64,000 nt of DNA, taken from the NCBI RefSeq assembly GCF_005280585.1, contig NZ_SZVO01000022.1:58342-122341 (forward strand). The letters run 5' to 3'. Position numbers and translations under genes: made by a program. This stretch comes from Dyadobacter frigoris. Its GTDB lineage: Bacteria > Bacteroidota > Bacteroidia > Cytophagales > Spirosomataceae. The stretch's first letter is position 1, and the number at the start of each line of letters is the position of its first letter. Positions 36,151 to 46,127 of the stretch are shown here, piece after piece. The notes beneath the pieces were generated by a model. It ran no database searches. It had not been told where the DNA came from and worked only from the letters and a program-made list of their open reading frames with translations.

Positions 36151-38568
36151 TTATTCGCTTTTCAAGCTTTTTACGGGATCCATCAGCGCTGCTTTTATAC
36201 TTTGAAAGCTGATGGTAAGCAATGCCGTGCAGACAGTCAGCAAACCAGCCAGTGCGAAAACCCACCATTCAATGTCAGTTTTATAGGCAAAATCTTTTAG
36301 CCACTGATTCATGCCATACCAGGCAAGAGGCGTTGCGATGAAAATGGCAACGATTATAAGATTCAGAAAGTCTTTGGAAAGCAAAGTAACAATGCTGACC
36401 ACTGAGGCTCCCAATACTTTACGCACACCAATTTCTTTGGTACGCTGCAAGGTTGTGAAAGCAGCCAGACCGAATAATCCCAGACAGGCGATAACCACAG
36501 CAAGTCCGGCAAAAATGCCAAAGAGAGCTCCGATTCGCTGTTCTGACTGATACATTTTGTTGAACCGTTCATTAAGAAATGTATACGAAAAAGGACTGTC
36601 CGTTTGTGCTTTCCAGTTTTGTTCCAGTGTTTTTAACAAACCCGGCATATTATCGGTACGAATCCGTAAGGCCATTTGATACCGGTCGCCACCATACATC
36701 ATGATCAAGGGCGCTATGCTTTGGTGCATGGATTCAAAATGAAAGTTTTTCGTTACACCAACGACAGTATAAACACGTTTACTATTTTCACTTCCGTTAC
36801 CGACCGTGGATATCCTCTGACCGATCGGCTTTGTCCATCCAAATTGTTTTACGGCAGCTTCATTGACCAAAACTGCTGCGCTGTCGGATGAAAACGATCT
36901 GGAAAAATTACGTCCCCCTGCCAAACCAATGCCGAGTGTCGACAAATAATCTTCGTCAATCTGATAGGTTCTTAAACGAAACGGAGAAACATTGCCTGCT
37001 GCACTTTCCGGTAAAAAACCATCGGTACCGTTATTGGAATCGCCGGCTGGCAGGTATCCGGCTAAGGTGACATCCTGTATCTGCGACAACTTTTTAAGTT
37101 CTTCCTTAAATACTTTTGACTTGTCACCCAGAACATAAGTATCCTGCAAAATCAGGACCTGATCTTTATCAAATCCAACCTTTTTGTTTTGGATAAAACG
37201 AAGCTGCTGATAAACGACAATAGTCCCGATAATCATACCGATAGAAACGACAAACTGGACAGTAACCAGCGCGTTTCTCAGCCAGCCACTTCTTACGCCC
37301 ATTTGAAGTTTCCCTTTCAAAACACTGATCGGCCTGAAAGCAGACAGAAAAAAAGCAGGATAACTGCCTGCCAACAATCCAACAAATAAACAGCCTGCCA
37401 AAGCATAGGCAATCATCCGGACGTTAAGAATTGTCTGTATATCAAATTGTTTACCAGCCAGCTGATTGAAACTTGGCAGAACGGATATTACAATAACAAA
37501 TGCCACCAAAAGTGCCAGAAACGTAAGCAGGATTGATTCCGTCAGAAATTGAAAAATAAGCTGCTGCTGAATAGAACCCAACACTTTTCTGATACCAACT
37601 TCCTTGGCACGGTTGGCTGAACCGGCAGTTGATAAATTCATGAAATTGATACAGGCAAGGAGCAGAATAAATGCTGCGATGGCAGAAAAAATGTAGACGT
37701 ATTTAATGTCTCCGTTTGGTTCCAGTTCGTTTTCAAGATCTGAGTTTAGGTGAATGTCAGTTAGCGGCTGAAAAGTAAATCCAAAGCGATCACCCTTACG
37801 AAGATATTCCTCATAACTCATGCCTAAAAATTCCTGAATTTCAGGAGCAATATATTTTTTTACAATCTGCGGGCCTTGTGCGGCAAGTTTTTCTACCGGA
37901 TAGTTTTTTCGTAATAAAAGATACGTATGTGCTCCGCTAGACAACCACTTTTCACCCAATTGCACCGATGCCAATGATCCAAAAAAGTCGAAATGAAAAT
38001 GCGAGGTTTCCGGAACATTCCTGCAAACACCCGTTATCCTGAACAAGCCTCTGGTACCTAACGTTAGACTTTTCCCAATTGGATCAATTTTACCAAAATA
38101 CTTATCAGCCACCGCTTCTGTTATAACCATTGTATTCGGCTCTTTCAAAGCGCTTTTCGTATCGCCTTTCATCAGCGGTATTGAAAAAACAGAGAAGAAA
38201 TTGCTATCTGCAAAAACCACTCTTTCTTCTTTAAATTTTTCGTTGCCATATTTAACCAAAAATGACCCTTCTCTTGTCAGCCGGGTGTAAGATTCTATTC
38301 CCGGATAATCGCTGGATATTGCCGGGCCAACAGGTGCCGGTGCTCCGGCAATATTTATTTCCCTTCCTCCAATTTTACCATTCAGCGTAACGCGATAAAT
38401 CCGGTCCGCGTTTAAATTGAATTTATCATAGCTCAATTCGCTTTGGACAAAAAGCAAAATCAGTATACAGGTGGCCAGCCCGATAGCCAATCCGAAAATA
38501 TTGATAGCAGAAAACGCCTTTTTATTCCAAAGGCTTCGCCAGGCGATTTTGAAGTAATTACTGATCAT
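36151..38568 (-). CDS. ABC permease 10 of 12 (subfamily beta)
   Basis: This 805-residue protein starts at ATG 38568 (MISNYFKIAWRSLWNKKAFS), 21 codons inside a longer frame whose extra residues have no counterpart in the paralogues. Subfamily beta (with permeases 4 and 7) has a PLTDIHLNSD-like stretch followed by ELEPNGDIKYVYIF before the first FtsX block, then NRAKEVGIRKVLGS. The second coupling segment is LQRTKEIGVRKVLGAS. The tail reads DPVKSLKSE then TAA, without a palindrome. Confidence 0.9.
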   Translation of the reverse strand: MISNYFKIAWRSLWNKKAFSAINIFGLAIGLATCILILLFVQSELSYDKFNLNADRIYRVTLNGKIGGREINIAGAPAPVGPAISSDYPGIESYTRLTREGSFLVKYGNEKFKEERVVFADSNFFSVFSIPLMKGDTKSALKEPNTMVITEAVADKYFGKIDPIGKSLTLGTRGLFRITGVCRNVPETSHFHFDFFGSLASVQLGEKWLSSGAHTYLLLRKNYPVEKLAAQGPQIVKKYIAPEIQEFLGMSYEEYLRKGDRFGFTFQPLTDIHLNSDLENELEPNGDIKYVYIFSAIAAFILLLACINFMNLSTAGSANRAKEVGIRKVLGSIQQQLIFQFLTESILLTFLALLVAFVIVISVLPSFNQLAGKQFDIQTILNVRMIAYALAGCLFVGLLAGSYPAFFLSAFRPISVLKGKLQMGVRSGWLRNALVTVQFVVSIGMIIGTIVVYQQLRFIQNKKVGFDKDQVLILQDTYVLGDKSKVFKEELKKLSQIQDVTLAGYLPAGDSNNGTDGFLPESAAGNVSPFRLRTYQIDEDYLSTLGIGLAGGRNFSRSFSSDSAAVLVNEAAVKQFGWTKPIGQRISTVGNGSENSKRVYTVVGVTKNFHFESMHQSIAPLIMMYGGDRYQMALRIRTDNMPGLLKTLEQNWKAQTDSPFSYTFLNERFNKMYQSEQRIGALFGIFAGLAVVIACLGLFGLAAFTTLQRTKEIGVRKVLGASVVSIVTLLSKDFLNLIIVAIFIATPLAWYGMNQWLKDFAYKTDIEWWVFALAGLLTVCTALLTISFQSIKAALMDPVKSLKSE

Positions 38569-38637
38569 GGTATCGGAATATTTATAGGTTGGAGTAAAGA
38601 ATTTCTGGATTGGACGGGTTTGCTTTTGCAAAGGATT

Positions 38638-38662
38638 GGGCGGCCATGAGGGCCGTCCCTAC
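38638..38662. repeat. GC-rich palindrome at the stop of permease 9
   Basis: On the + strand GGGCGGCC-atgag-GGCCGTCC-ctac. On the minus strand it starts with the G of the last Glu codon plus TAG, so the repeat contains the stop codon. Preceded on the + side by a longer shared stretch (GGATTGGACGGGTTTGC, TTTTGC). Confidence 0.8.
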
Positions 38663-41019
38663 TCGCTTTTTAAACTTGTTACCGGATTCATGAGCGCTGC
38701 TTTTATGCTTTGAAAACTTATCGTAACAATAGCAGTTATGAGTGTCAGAAGACCAGCTGCTAGAAATAATTTCCAATCAATATCCACTTTAAACGCGAAA
38801 TTATTCAGCCATTTTTCCATGAAATACCAGGCAACCGGTATAGCAATGACGATCGCAATACAAATCAGTTTTAAAAAATCTTTTGATAGTAATGTGATAA
38901 TACTGGTTATTGAAGCGCCAAGAACTTTCCTGACACCGATCTCTTTTGTCCGCTGTTCGGCAGCAAACGAAACAAGACCTAATAACCCAAGGCAAGAAAT
39001 GACGATGGCAATTCCTGCAAAAAAATTGAATAATCGTTCCGTCTGCTGTTCCGATTTATACTGGTCATTGTAATGTGCTTCAAGGAATTTGTAATCAAAA
39101 GGATATTCCGGAGCATATTCCCCCCATAACTTACGTGCTGCAGCCAATGCTGTCGTGGCGGATTCGCCAGTGGTTTTGACGAGTACAATATTATTAATTT
39201 GGGGTCGGGAGGATAGAATTAGGGGCCTTATTGTTTCGTGAATTGAGGCAATGTTAAAATCTTTGACAATACTAATGATCTCGCCTTCTCTCCCTTCAAC
39301 TTTTATACGTTTTCCAAGAGGGTTTTTCAATCCCATCTGCCTGACTGCCGTCTCGTTCAACATAAAATGAAGCGAATCCGAAGGACTTCCATCAAAATTT
39401 CGCCCGTCCAGAATTTTAATCCCAAAACTTGGAATGAATGCCGGATCGATACTGGTATAAGCAAAAATGGGCATGGATTTAGGATCTTTCCCCTCCCACT
39501 CAACCGTACCCGTTCCTCTTAAAACATTGACCGGAGAATCACTGGCAGTACTCACACTTTTAACGAATGGCTGCTCAGACAAGGCTTGCTGCAATGGCAA
39601 AGCAAACTTTTTTCCATCGAAAGAAAATACGTGCTCCCGGTTAAATCCCGGATTTCGCTCACGAATAAAACGCAACTGGCTTCCAATAATTAAGGTACTG
39701 GTAATCAAAATCGTAGCCAATGCGAATTGTGTCACGACAAGCCCTTTCCGTAAACCCAAAGTATTGCGCTGGTTCGAGCGTCCCCGTAATACCTGGATGG
39801 GATTGAAACCAGCAATCATCAATGCCGGATAAATTCCTGCCAGTAAAAAAGTCAGAAGCAAGGCTCCGACTAGGATAAGTATTGAATCAAAATCAATCAA
39901 TGAAAATTGGCCCGTTTTTCCTGTTATCTCCTGGTAAAATGGTAGAATAATTTCTATTAACAACACAGCAAAAACCAGTGAAAGACTTAAAGTCAAAATT
40001 GATTCTACCATCAATTGTCCGGCCAATTGACCTGATCTTGCACCAACCACTTTACGGATTCCAACTTCGCGGTTGCGACGCGACGCACGGGCAGTTGTCA
40101 AATTTACATAGTTGATACAACCGATACTCAAAAGCAAGAATGCGATAAGGCCCAATAGGTTAACCTGCTGCATTCCGGAACTCTTTCCATCTGGCGAGTA
40201 TAGATGCAGTTGGCTGAATGGTTGTAAAAAATACAGCACTGCATCATTATCTTTATTCCTGGCTGCTTTTTTTATTGAAGTTATTTTCTGACCTACAATT
40301 TCAGGATTTGTAGTTTTATCCAGTTTTACAAATGTTTCAAAGTCGTAAGCAATCCAGCTTTCATCCAGATTATCGCCATTGTTTTCTTCTCTAAACGGTA
40401 ATACTTTAGCCTGCATAGGCAAAAACATTTTTTGCTTAAAGTTTGTGTTATCAGGACTATCCTCAATCACAGCACCTACTGTGAGTATCTGGTTGTTCTC
40501 TACGTTTTTAAAAAATTTGCCAACTGCATTGGCCGTACCAAAATACTTTATGGCAAGATCTCTGGTTAAAATTGCAGAAGCAGGCGTCGGAAACAAATTG
40601 TTTTTATCGCCATAAAGCAGGGTAAAGCCGTCGAAAAAATTTATAAAATCCCCGTCTATATAAGCCAGATCTCCCTTTTCTGTGATGGTATTATTGCCAA
40701 CACGAAAAATCCTCGCCCAATAGGGAGAAAGCCGGACAGCTCCGCGAACGCCTGGAATTGATTTTAAAGCAGCAGTTGAAACGGCACCCGGCGTATCTGG
40801 AAATGTGTTTTCCGCGGTTTCCGATCCAAAGCGTGTATTGACACGATAAATTTGTTCAATGTCCGAATGAAAATTGTCGTAACTCAATTCATCCCTTACC
40901 CACCAAAAAAGCAGAATACTCACAGCAAGTACAATACCCATACCGCCGATATTCAATAACGAATACCACTTTTCATTAACCAGATTTCTGAAAGCGATTT
41001 TGAAATAATTGCGTATCAT
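38659..41019 (-). CDS. ABC permease 9 of 12 (subfamily gamma)
   Basis: This 786-residue protein starts at ATG 41019 (MIRNYFKIAFRNLVNEKWYS); an ATG two codons earlier is equally possible. Subfamily gamma (with permease 5) has QLHLYSPDGKSSGMQQV before the first FtsX block and INYVNLTTARASRRNREVGI rather than INFMNLST. The second coupling segment is EQRTKEIGVRKVLGAS. It ends NPVTSLKSE, the only Thr in the otherwise invariant KSL tail. Its TAG stop is inside a GC-rich palindrome. Confidence 0.9.
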   Translation of the reverse strand: MIRNYFKIAFRNLVNEKWYSLLNIGGMGIVLAVSILLFWWVRDELSYDNFHSDIEQIYRVNTRFGSETAENTFPDTPGAVSTAALKSIPGVRGAVRLSPYWARIFRVGNNTITEKGDLAYIDGDFINFFDGFTLLYGDKNNLFPTPASAILTRDLAIKYFGTANAVGKFFKNVENNQILTVGAVIEDSPDNTNFKQKMFLPMQAKVLPFREENNGDNLDESWIAYDFETFVKLDKTTNPEIVGQKITSIKKAARNKDNDAVLYFLQPFSQLHLYSPDGKSSGMQQVNLLGLIAFLLLSIGCINYVNLTTARASRRNREVGIRKVVGARSGQLAGQLMVESILTLSLSLVFAVLLIEIILPFYQEITGKTGQFSLIDFDSILILVGALLLTFLLAGIYPALMIAGFNPIQVLRGRSNQRNTLGLRKGLVVTQFALATILITSTLIIGSQLRFIRERNPGFNREHVFSFDGKKFALPLQQALSEQPFVKSVSTASDSPVNVLRGTGTVEWEGKDPKSMPIFAYTSIDPAFIPSFGIKILDGRNFDGSPSDSLHFMLNETAVRQMGLKNPLGKRIKVEGREGEIISIVKDFNIASIHETIRPLILSSRPQINNIVLVKTTGESATTALAAARKLWGEYAPEYPFDYKFLEAHYNDQYKSEQQTERLFNFFAGIAIVISCLGLLGLVSFAAEQRTKEIGVRKVLGASITSIITLLSKDFLKLICIAIVIAIPVAWYFMEKWLNNFAFKVDIDWKLFLAAGLLTLITAIVTISFQSIKAALMNPVTSLKSE

Positions 41020-41088
41020 GGGCATTTTCTGATTTGTTCCATTAAACTAAGAATTTTGGATTGGACGGGTTTGCTTTTGCGCCGGATT

Positions 41089-41113
41089 GGACGGCCACGA
41101 GGGCCGCCCCTAC
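41089..41113. repeat. GC-rich palindrome at the stop of permease 8
   Basis: GGACGGCC-acgag-GGCCGCCC-ctac on the + strand, again including the TAG stop. The adjoining GGATTGGACGGGTTTGC stretch is the same as at permease 9. Confidence 0.8.
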
Positions 41114-43506
41114 TCGCTTTTTAAACTTTTTACGGGATCCAAAAGTGCGGCTCTTATCGCCTGGTAACTTACCGTAAGCAAAGTTATCAGCATTGCACCC
41201 AAGCCTGACGCAGCAAAAACCCACCAGGAAATTTCAGTTCTATATTCATATTTCTGCAACCAGCCGTTTAGAAAATAGTAAGCGATTGGCACAGATACAA
41301 CGCAGGAAATAATAACGAGAATTACAAAATCAGTTGATAATAAAGCCCAAAGATTGGCCACAGAAGCACCTAACACTTTTCTGATCCCGATTTCTTTGGT
41401 GCGTTGTTCGGCAGTAAAAGATGCTAATGCAAAAAGACCGAGACAACTGATTAGGATAGCAAGCCCCGCAAACGCAGAGGCTAATTTTGCGATACGCTCT
41501 TCGGCAGAGAATTTAGCAGCATACTGATCATCAGTAAACTTATAGTCAAAAGGACTGCCGGGGTTAAATTTTCGGAAAACGTCTTCAACCTTCCCAAGGG
41601 AATTTGCGGCCGGCAATTGCGGGTTCAGTTTAATATTGATAACATTAGCCCAGCTGTAATTCAACATAAAAACAGTAGGACGCACCGGCTCGAAAGGTGA
41701 ATCCATCACCATATCGCTAATAACGCCAACCACCGTAAATGCTTTTTCATTCCATCTGACCTGCTTGCCAATTACATCTTCCGGCGTCTTGAATCCCATA
41801 TATTTTACAGTTGTTTCGGTCATAATCATACCGGAAGAATCTGTGGCAAACTGCCTTGAAAAATCACGTCCGCCTTTGAACTGCCAACCTACTGTTTTCC
41901 CAAAATCATGCGTCACTGCAACTGTACCAAAATTTTCTTTAAAGTTTGGATCCTTACCTTCCCAATTAAACCCGCCATTATTAGAAGTTAATTTCGTAAC
42001 CCGGGACGAAGAAGTGGACATCTCTACCACAGCTCCCGTTTCCAGCAAATTACTTCTCAAAGTATTATAGTGACTGTATAATTCGGGGGTATTCATGTCA
42101 ATAGTTATCAGTCCGCTTCGGTCGTAACCTATCGGCCGGTTTTTAGCAAACTGAATTTGCCTGAAAACAATAACGGTACCTATAATCAGTGTTACCGAAA
42201 CAGTAAATTGCAAAACAACAAGTACTTTTCTGGGGATGGCTGCAAAACGCCCGATATTAAAAGTGCCTTTTAGTACTTTTATTGGCTGGAAAGACGACAA
42301 ATAAAGAGCCGGATAACTACCCGAAACAATTCCGGTAATCAGACAAAAACCGATTCCTAAAAGCCAAAAGACCGGACTCGCCCACAATACATTCATTTTT
42401 TTATCGGCAACCTCATTGAAAAATGGCAATGCGGCAACAAGCAGAATAATGGAAATTACAAAAGCCAGCGAAACGATCATCAACGATTCGCTCAAAAACT
42501 GATATATAAGTTGTCCCCGTTTCGAGCCAATTGCCTTGCGAATTCCTACTTCTTTTGCTCGTTTTTCCGATCTGGCAGTGCTTAAATTCATGAAATTGAT
42601 GGAGGCCAGCAACAGCACAAAAAGCCCGATAATACCCAAAAGCCAAATATATTGGATGCGGCTATCCAGCTTCCCTTTTTTATCCCATCCCGTATATAAA
42701 TGCCATTTGGCCATGGGATGGATATAAAGCCTTGGTTTTAAAAATGCCGTTTGCGGCGCATGTTTTAATTTTAAATCAGCGATTTTCCTGGATACAGCTT
42801 CATAATCTGAGTGAGGATTAATCTGAACCAAAACCTGCCAGGAATTATTATCCCACTCCTTATTATCCAAAGCCCTTTTTACCCAGTCCTGCGTCGCCAC
42901 ATACAAATTCCAGGGAGCAATAAAAGTTATATCATTAAATTCTGAATTATAAGGCAGATCTTCATAAACACCAGTCACTTTTACATTCAGCTTATTATCT
43001 ATTTTTATAATCTTATCGAGTGGATTTTCATTTCCAAAAAGTGCATTCGCAACAGATTGGGATAACATTACAGAAGACTGATCCTTTAAACCGGAACGTG
43101 TTCCCCTCAGCATCTTTAACGAAAACATATCCGGGGCCTGTTCACTGAGATAATTTCCGGTTTTTGTGAATTTTTTATCGCCATAGGCCACGATATGCTC
43201 TTCTGTCCAGGAAGAATTTACAACGTATTTAAAGTCGTCGGGAAAATTGTTTCGAAGCTCATCGCCCATAGGCGCAGGCATATGCTCCTGATGGAAAATA
43301 TTCCCTCCAAAAGTTCCCGATTCCATAATCTTGCCGATCCTGTCATAATTCCCATAATTTTTATTAAATGACAGTTCATCATAAATCCACAAACCGATCA
43401 GCATGGTTACAGCCATACCAACAGCCAAACCACCGATATTGATAACAGAATATCCTTTGTTCTTCAAAAGATTTCTGAAAGCGATTTTAAAATAATTACG
43501 TATCAT
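41110..43506 (-). CDS. ABC permease 8 of 12 (subfamily alpha, near-twin of permease 6)
   Basis: This 798-residue protein (start MIRNYFKIAFRNLLKNKGYS) aligns end to end without gaps with permease 6, identical at most positions. Differences cluster in short periplasmic patches (about residues 46-75 and 525-640), while FtsX blocks and coupling segments (EKRAKEVGIRKAIGSKRGQL and EQRTKEIGIRKVLGAS) are nearly identical. This points to a fairly recent duplication with faster change on the periplasmic face. Tail DPVKSLKSE; its TAG lies in a palindrome. Confidence 0.9.
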   Translation of the reverse strand: MIRNYFKIAFRNLLKNKGYSVINIGGLAVGMAVTMLIGLWIYDELSFNKNYGNYDRIGKIMESGTFGGNIFHQEHMPAPMGDELRNNFPDDFKYVVNSSWTEEHIVAYGDKKFTKTGNYLSEQAPDMFSLKMLRGTRSGLKDQSSVMLSQSVANALFGNENPLDKIIKIDNKLNVKVTGVYEDLPYNSEFNDITFIAPWNLYVATQDWVKRALDNKEWDNNSWQVLVQINPHSDYEAVSRKIADLKLKHAPQTAFLKPRLYIHPMAKWHLYTGWDKKGKLDSRIQYIWLLGIIGLFVLLLASINFMNLSTARSEKRAKEVGIRKAIGSKRGQLIYQFLSESLMIVSLAFVISIILLVAALPFFNEVADKKMNVLWASPVFWLLGIGFCLITGIVSGSYPALYLSSFQPIKVLKGTFNIGRFAAIPRKVLVVLQFTVSVTLIIGTVIVFRQIQFAKNRPIGYDRSGLITIDMNTPELYSHYNTLRSNLLETGAVVEMSTSSSRVTKLTSNNGGFNWEGKDPNFKENFGTVAVTHDFGKTVGWQFKGGRDFSRQFATDSSGMIMTETTVKYMGFKTPEDVIGKQVRWNEKAFTVVGVISDMVMDSPFEPVRPTVFMLNYSWANVINIKLNPQLPAANSLGKVEDVFRKFNPGSPFDYKFTDDQYAAKFSAEERIAKLASAFAGLAILISCLGLFALASFTAEQRTKEIGIRKVLGASVANLWALLSTDFVILVIISCVVSVPIAYYFLNGWLQKYEYRTEISWWVFAASGLGAMLITLLTVSYQAIRAALLDPVKSLKSE

Positions 43507-43598
43507 ATGCCTTTTCTGATTTATCCGATTAAACTAAGAATTTTGGATTGGGCTTCATTTTTGCAATGGATTGGGCGGGTTTGCTTTTGCAATGGAAT

Positions 43599-43623
43599 GG
43601 GCGGCCACAAGGGCCGCTCCTAC
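43599..43623. repeat. GC-rich palindrome at the stop of permease 7
   Basis: GGGCGGCC-acaag-GGCCGCTCC-tac on the + strand, including the TAG stop. The adjoining region carries two copies of a GGATTGGGC/GAATGGGC-type unit with TTTGCTTTTGCAATGGA between. Confidence 0.8.
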
Positions 43624-46037
43624 TCGTTTTTCAAACTTTTCACAGGATCCATCAATGCTGTTTTTATGCTTTGGAAGCTTACTGTGAATAAAGCAATCGC
43701 GATTGCCAGCAGTCCTGTCAATGCGAAAACCCACCACTCAATATTCACTTTATAGGCAAAATCCTGCAACCATCGGTTCATGCCTAACCAGGCCAATGGT
43801 GTGGCGATCAGGATGGCGAAGAAAATCAGTACTAGAAATTCTTTGGAAAGCAACCCAATGATATTTGTCACCGAAGCGCCCAATACTTTTCTGATACCTA
43901 TTTCTTTGGTACGTTGTTCTGCGGAGAAAATGGTAAGGCCAAATAAACCCAAACAGGCAATAACAATGGCTATGAAAGTGAAGTAGATGACGATGTGCGA
44001 AGTGCGCTGCTCCTTCTCATAATTCTTTTGAAAATCCTGATCAAGAAATGAATAAGCAAATGGAGTATCCGGATTCAGCCTTTTCCAGGATTCCTGAAAG
44101 GTCGCCAACAGTTTGGTATAATCTTCCGATTTTAAATTTGTGATAAAGTATTGATGTTTATTAGCAATGGTTGTAGTAAATCCATAAGGCTTAATTTCAT
44201 TATGCAGACTTTCAAAATTGAAATTCTTAACCACGCCCACAACAACCATGCTTTTCCGAACATTTTGAAGCTCATAATATACTTTCTTTCCCAAAGCATT
44301 TTGCGGATCAAAACCCAGTTCTTTCACCGCAGCTTCGTTTAAAATAATACTGTTTGAATCGGCTGTAAATTGTTTTGAAAACGTTCTTCCGGAAATCATT
44401 TTAAACCCCAGCGTTTCAGTGTAATCATTTTCAACGGCGGCGAAACGGATATCAACTGCTTCATTAACCGACTTAGATTCCGGATAAAAAAGTAAATCCT
44501 CAACATTTGCCATTCCGGGATAAGCCGATCCGCCGGAAGCAGAAACGACACCGGAATTTCTTTCAACTTCTTCTTTCAGCGCAGCAAAATTATTTTGTGA
44601 CTGCGGTGTTTTAAGAGGAATAATAATTTTCTGGTTTTTATTGAATCCCAGATTTTGAGTTTGCAGAAAAGACAATTGTTTCCAGATCACAACGGCTCCT
44701 AAAATCAGTATGATCGATATTGTAAATTGAAAAACAACCAGTCCTTTTCTCAAAAGTGAAGCCGAAATATTATTGACAAATCTTCCTTTAAGTACACTGA
44801 CAGGACGAAAAGAAGACAAATAAAAGGCAGGATAAATGCCTGAAAGTAATCCCGTAAGCAATGTAATCCCGACAATCCAGCCGATGAAATTCAGATTATT
44901 GCTAATAGTCAGATTCTTGCCCGTAAGATCATTAAAAAACGGAAGGGAAAGCTGGATAAAAAGTAAGGAAAGGAAAAGCGCAAGTACCGACATAGCCATT
45001 GATTCACCTAAAAACTGATAAACGAGCGACATTTTAAATGCTCCCATCGCTTTACGAACACCCACTTCCTTCGCTCTTTTCTCAGATCTGGCTGTTGACA
45101 AATTCATAAAATTAATGCAGGCGATCAGAAGTAACAGAGCAGCGATCATCCCGAAAATGTACAGATATATCATGCTGCCGTTCGGAGAAATCTCGCCGTC
45201 AAGATCAGAAGTCAGATAAATATCCGGTACGGATTGAATAAAAAGTTGTTTGGTAACACCCATTGCTTTAAGATCCGCACCACCATTGCGACTAAGAAAT
45301 TGAGGCAGCTTGCTTTCAAATGTTTTGGCATCCGAGCCGTCACGCAATTTGATATAAGTATGAAAAATGTTATTTCCAGACCAGTTTTTTTGGTTACTAA
45401 CCCACGGCCCCAAATCCGTATTTTGCATCGAAAGGAAAAAATGTGCGTCGATATGAGATTTGTGGCCATTCTTAAAAACACCTGAAACGGTATAATTAAA
45501 GTCGCCAAAATAAAGACCAATCCTAACCGTTTTGCCCAGCGGATTTTCGTTTCCAAACATTTTTGAAGCCAGCGTTTCTGACAAAACTATTGTATTGGGC
45601 TGATTCAGTGCATTTTCAGCTTTCCCATATTTAAAATCATATGAAAAAATTTCAAAAACGGTCGAGTCCGCATAAAACCCGTTTGGCTCATAAAATTGAT
45701 TAACAGACCGATTCCCCTCGGTTTTTAAAAGCATATCTTCAAAGCCGGGAAACTTTAGTATGCGCGTAGCCGCTTCCACTTCCGGGAAATCATTTTTCAA
45801 GCCTTGAGCATAGGGACCCGCGGTTCCCGCCCAGGTTTCACCATTTGATTCACTCGCAATCCGGAAAATTCGGTTGCCGTATTGATGATGTTTATCTACG
45901 CTGTATTCGTCGGAAATGTAAAGTATTATTAAAAGACAAGTCGCCAGACCAAGTGCCAAGCCGAAAATATTAATTCCGGTATAAACCTTATTTTTCACAA
46001 GGTTTCTTAAAGCGATTTTGAAATAGTTACGTATCAT
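43620..46037 (-). CDS. ABC permease 7 of 12 (subfamily beta)
   Basis: This 805-residue protein starts MIRNYFKIALRNLVKNKVYT. It has the beta signature VPDIYLTSDLDGEISPNGSM before the first FtsX block, then EKRAKEVGVRKAMGAFK. The second coupling segment is EQRTKEIGIRKVLGAS. It sits between the near-twin alpha permeases 6 and 8, so the duplication of those was either not a simple adjacent event or was followed by insertion of this gene. Tail DPVKSLKNE (Asn in place of Ser); its TAG lies in a palindrome. Confidence 0.9.
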   Translation of the reverse strand: MIRNYFKIALRNLVKNKVYTGINIFGLALGLATCLLIILYISDEYSVDKHHQYGNRIFRIASESNGETWAGTAGPYAQGLKNDFPEVEAATRILKFPGFEDMLLKTEGNRSVNQFYEPNGFYADSTVFEIFSYDFKYGKAENALNQPNTIVLSETLASKMFGNENPLGKTVRIGLYFGDFNYTVSGVFKNGHKSHIDAHFFLSMQNTDLGPWVSNQKNWSGNNIFHTYIKLRDGSDAKTFESKLPQFLSRNGGADLKAMGVTKQLFIQSVPDIYLTSDLDGEISPNGSMIYLYIFGMIAALLLLIACINFMNLSTARSEKRAKEVGVRKAMGAFKMSLVYQFLGESMAMSVLALFLSLLFIQLSLPFFNDLTGKNLTISNNLNFIGWIVGITLLTGLLSGIYPAFYLSSFRPVSVLKGRFVNNISASLLRKGLVVFQFTISIILILGAVVIWKQLSFLQTQNLGFNKNQKIIIPLKTPQSQNNFAALKEEVERNSGVVSASGGSAYPGMANVEDLLFYPESKSVNEAVDIRFAAVENDYTETLGFKMISGRTFSKQFTADSNSIILNEAAVKELGFDPQNALGKKVYYELQNVRKSMVVVGVVKNFNFESLHNEIKPYGFTTTIANKHQYFITNLKSEDYTKLLATFQESWKRLNPDTPFAYSFLDQDFQKNYEKEQRTSHIVIYFTFIAIVIACLGLFGLTIFSAEQRTKEIGIRKVLGASVTNIIGLLSKEFLVLIFFAILIATPLAWLGMNRWLQDFAYKVNIEWWVFALTGLLAIAIALFTVSFQSIKTALMDPVKSLKNE

Positions 46038-46042
46038 GATGC

Positions 46043-46124
46043 GCGTTAACGTTTAGCTTTTCGTATTTAATTTCTATTGGTCTTTTTTACTATCCAGAAC
46101 GCTAACAGCTAATCGCCAAAAGCT
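46043..46124. repeat. Second-type spacer repeat pair between permeases 6 and 7
   Basis: GCGTTAACGTTTAGCTT (46043-46059) is found again exactly in the spacer between permeases 2 and 3. The far end has AACGCTAACAGCTAATCGCC then AAAAGC (46099-46124), also similar there. This spacer type replaces the GC-rich palindrome. Confidence 0.65.
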
Positions 46125-46127
46125 CCA

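Noticed and set aside
38569..38631. Extended N-termini of permeases 1, 5, 10 and 12
   Set aside because: The extra residues translate spacer repeats or terminators and have no counterpart in the other permeases, which all start with the same short head before TM1.
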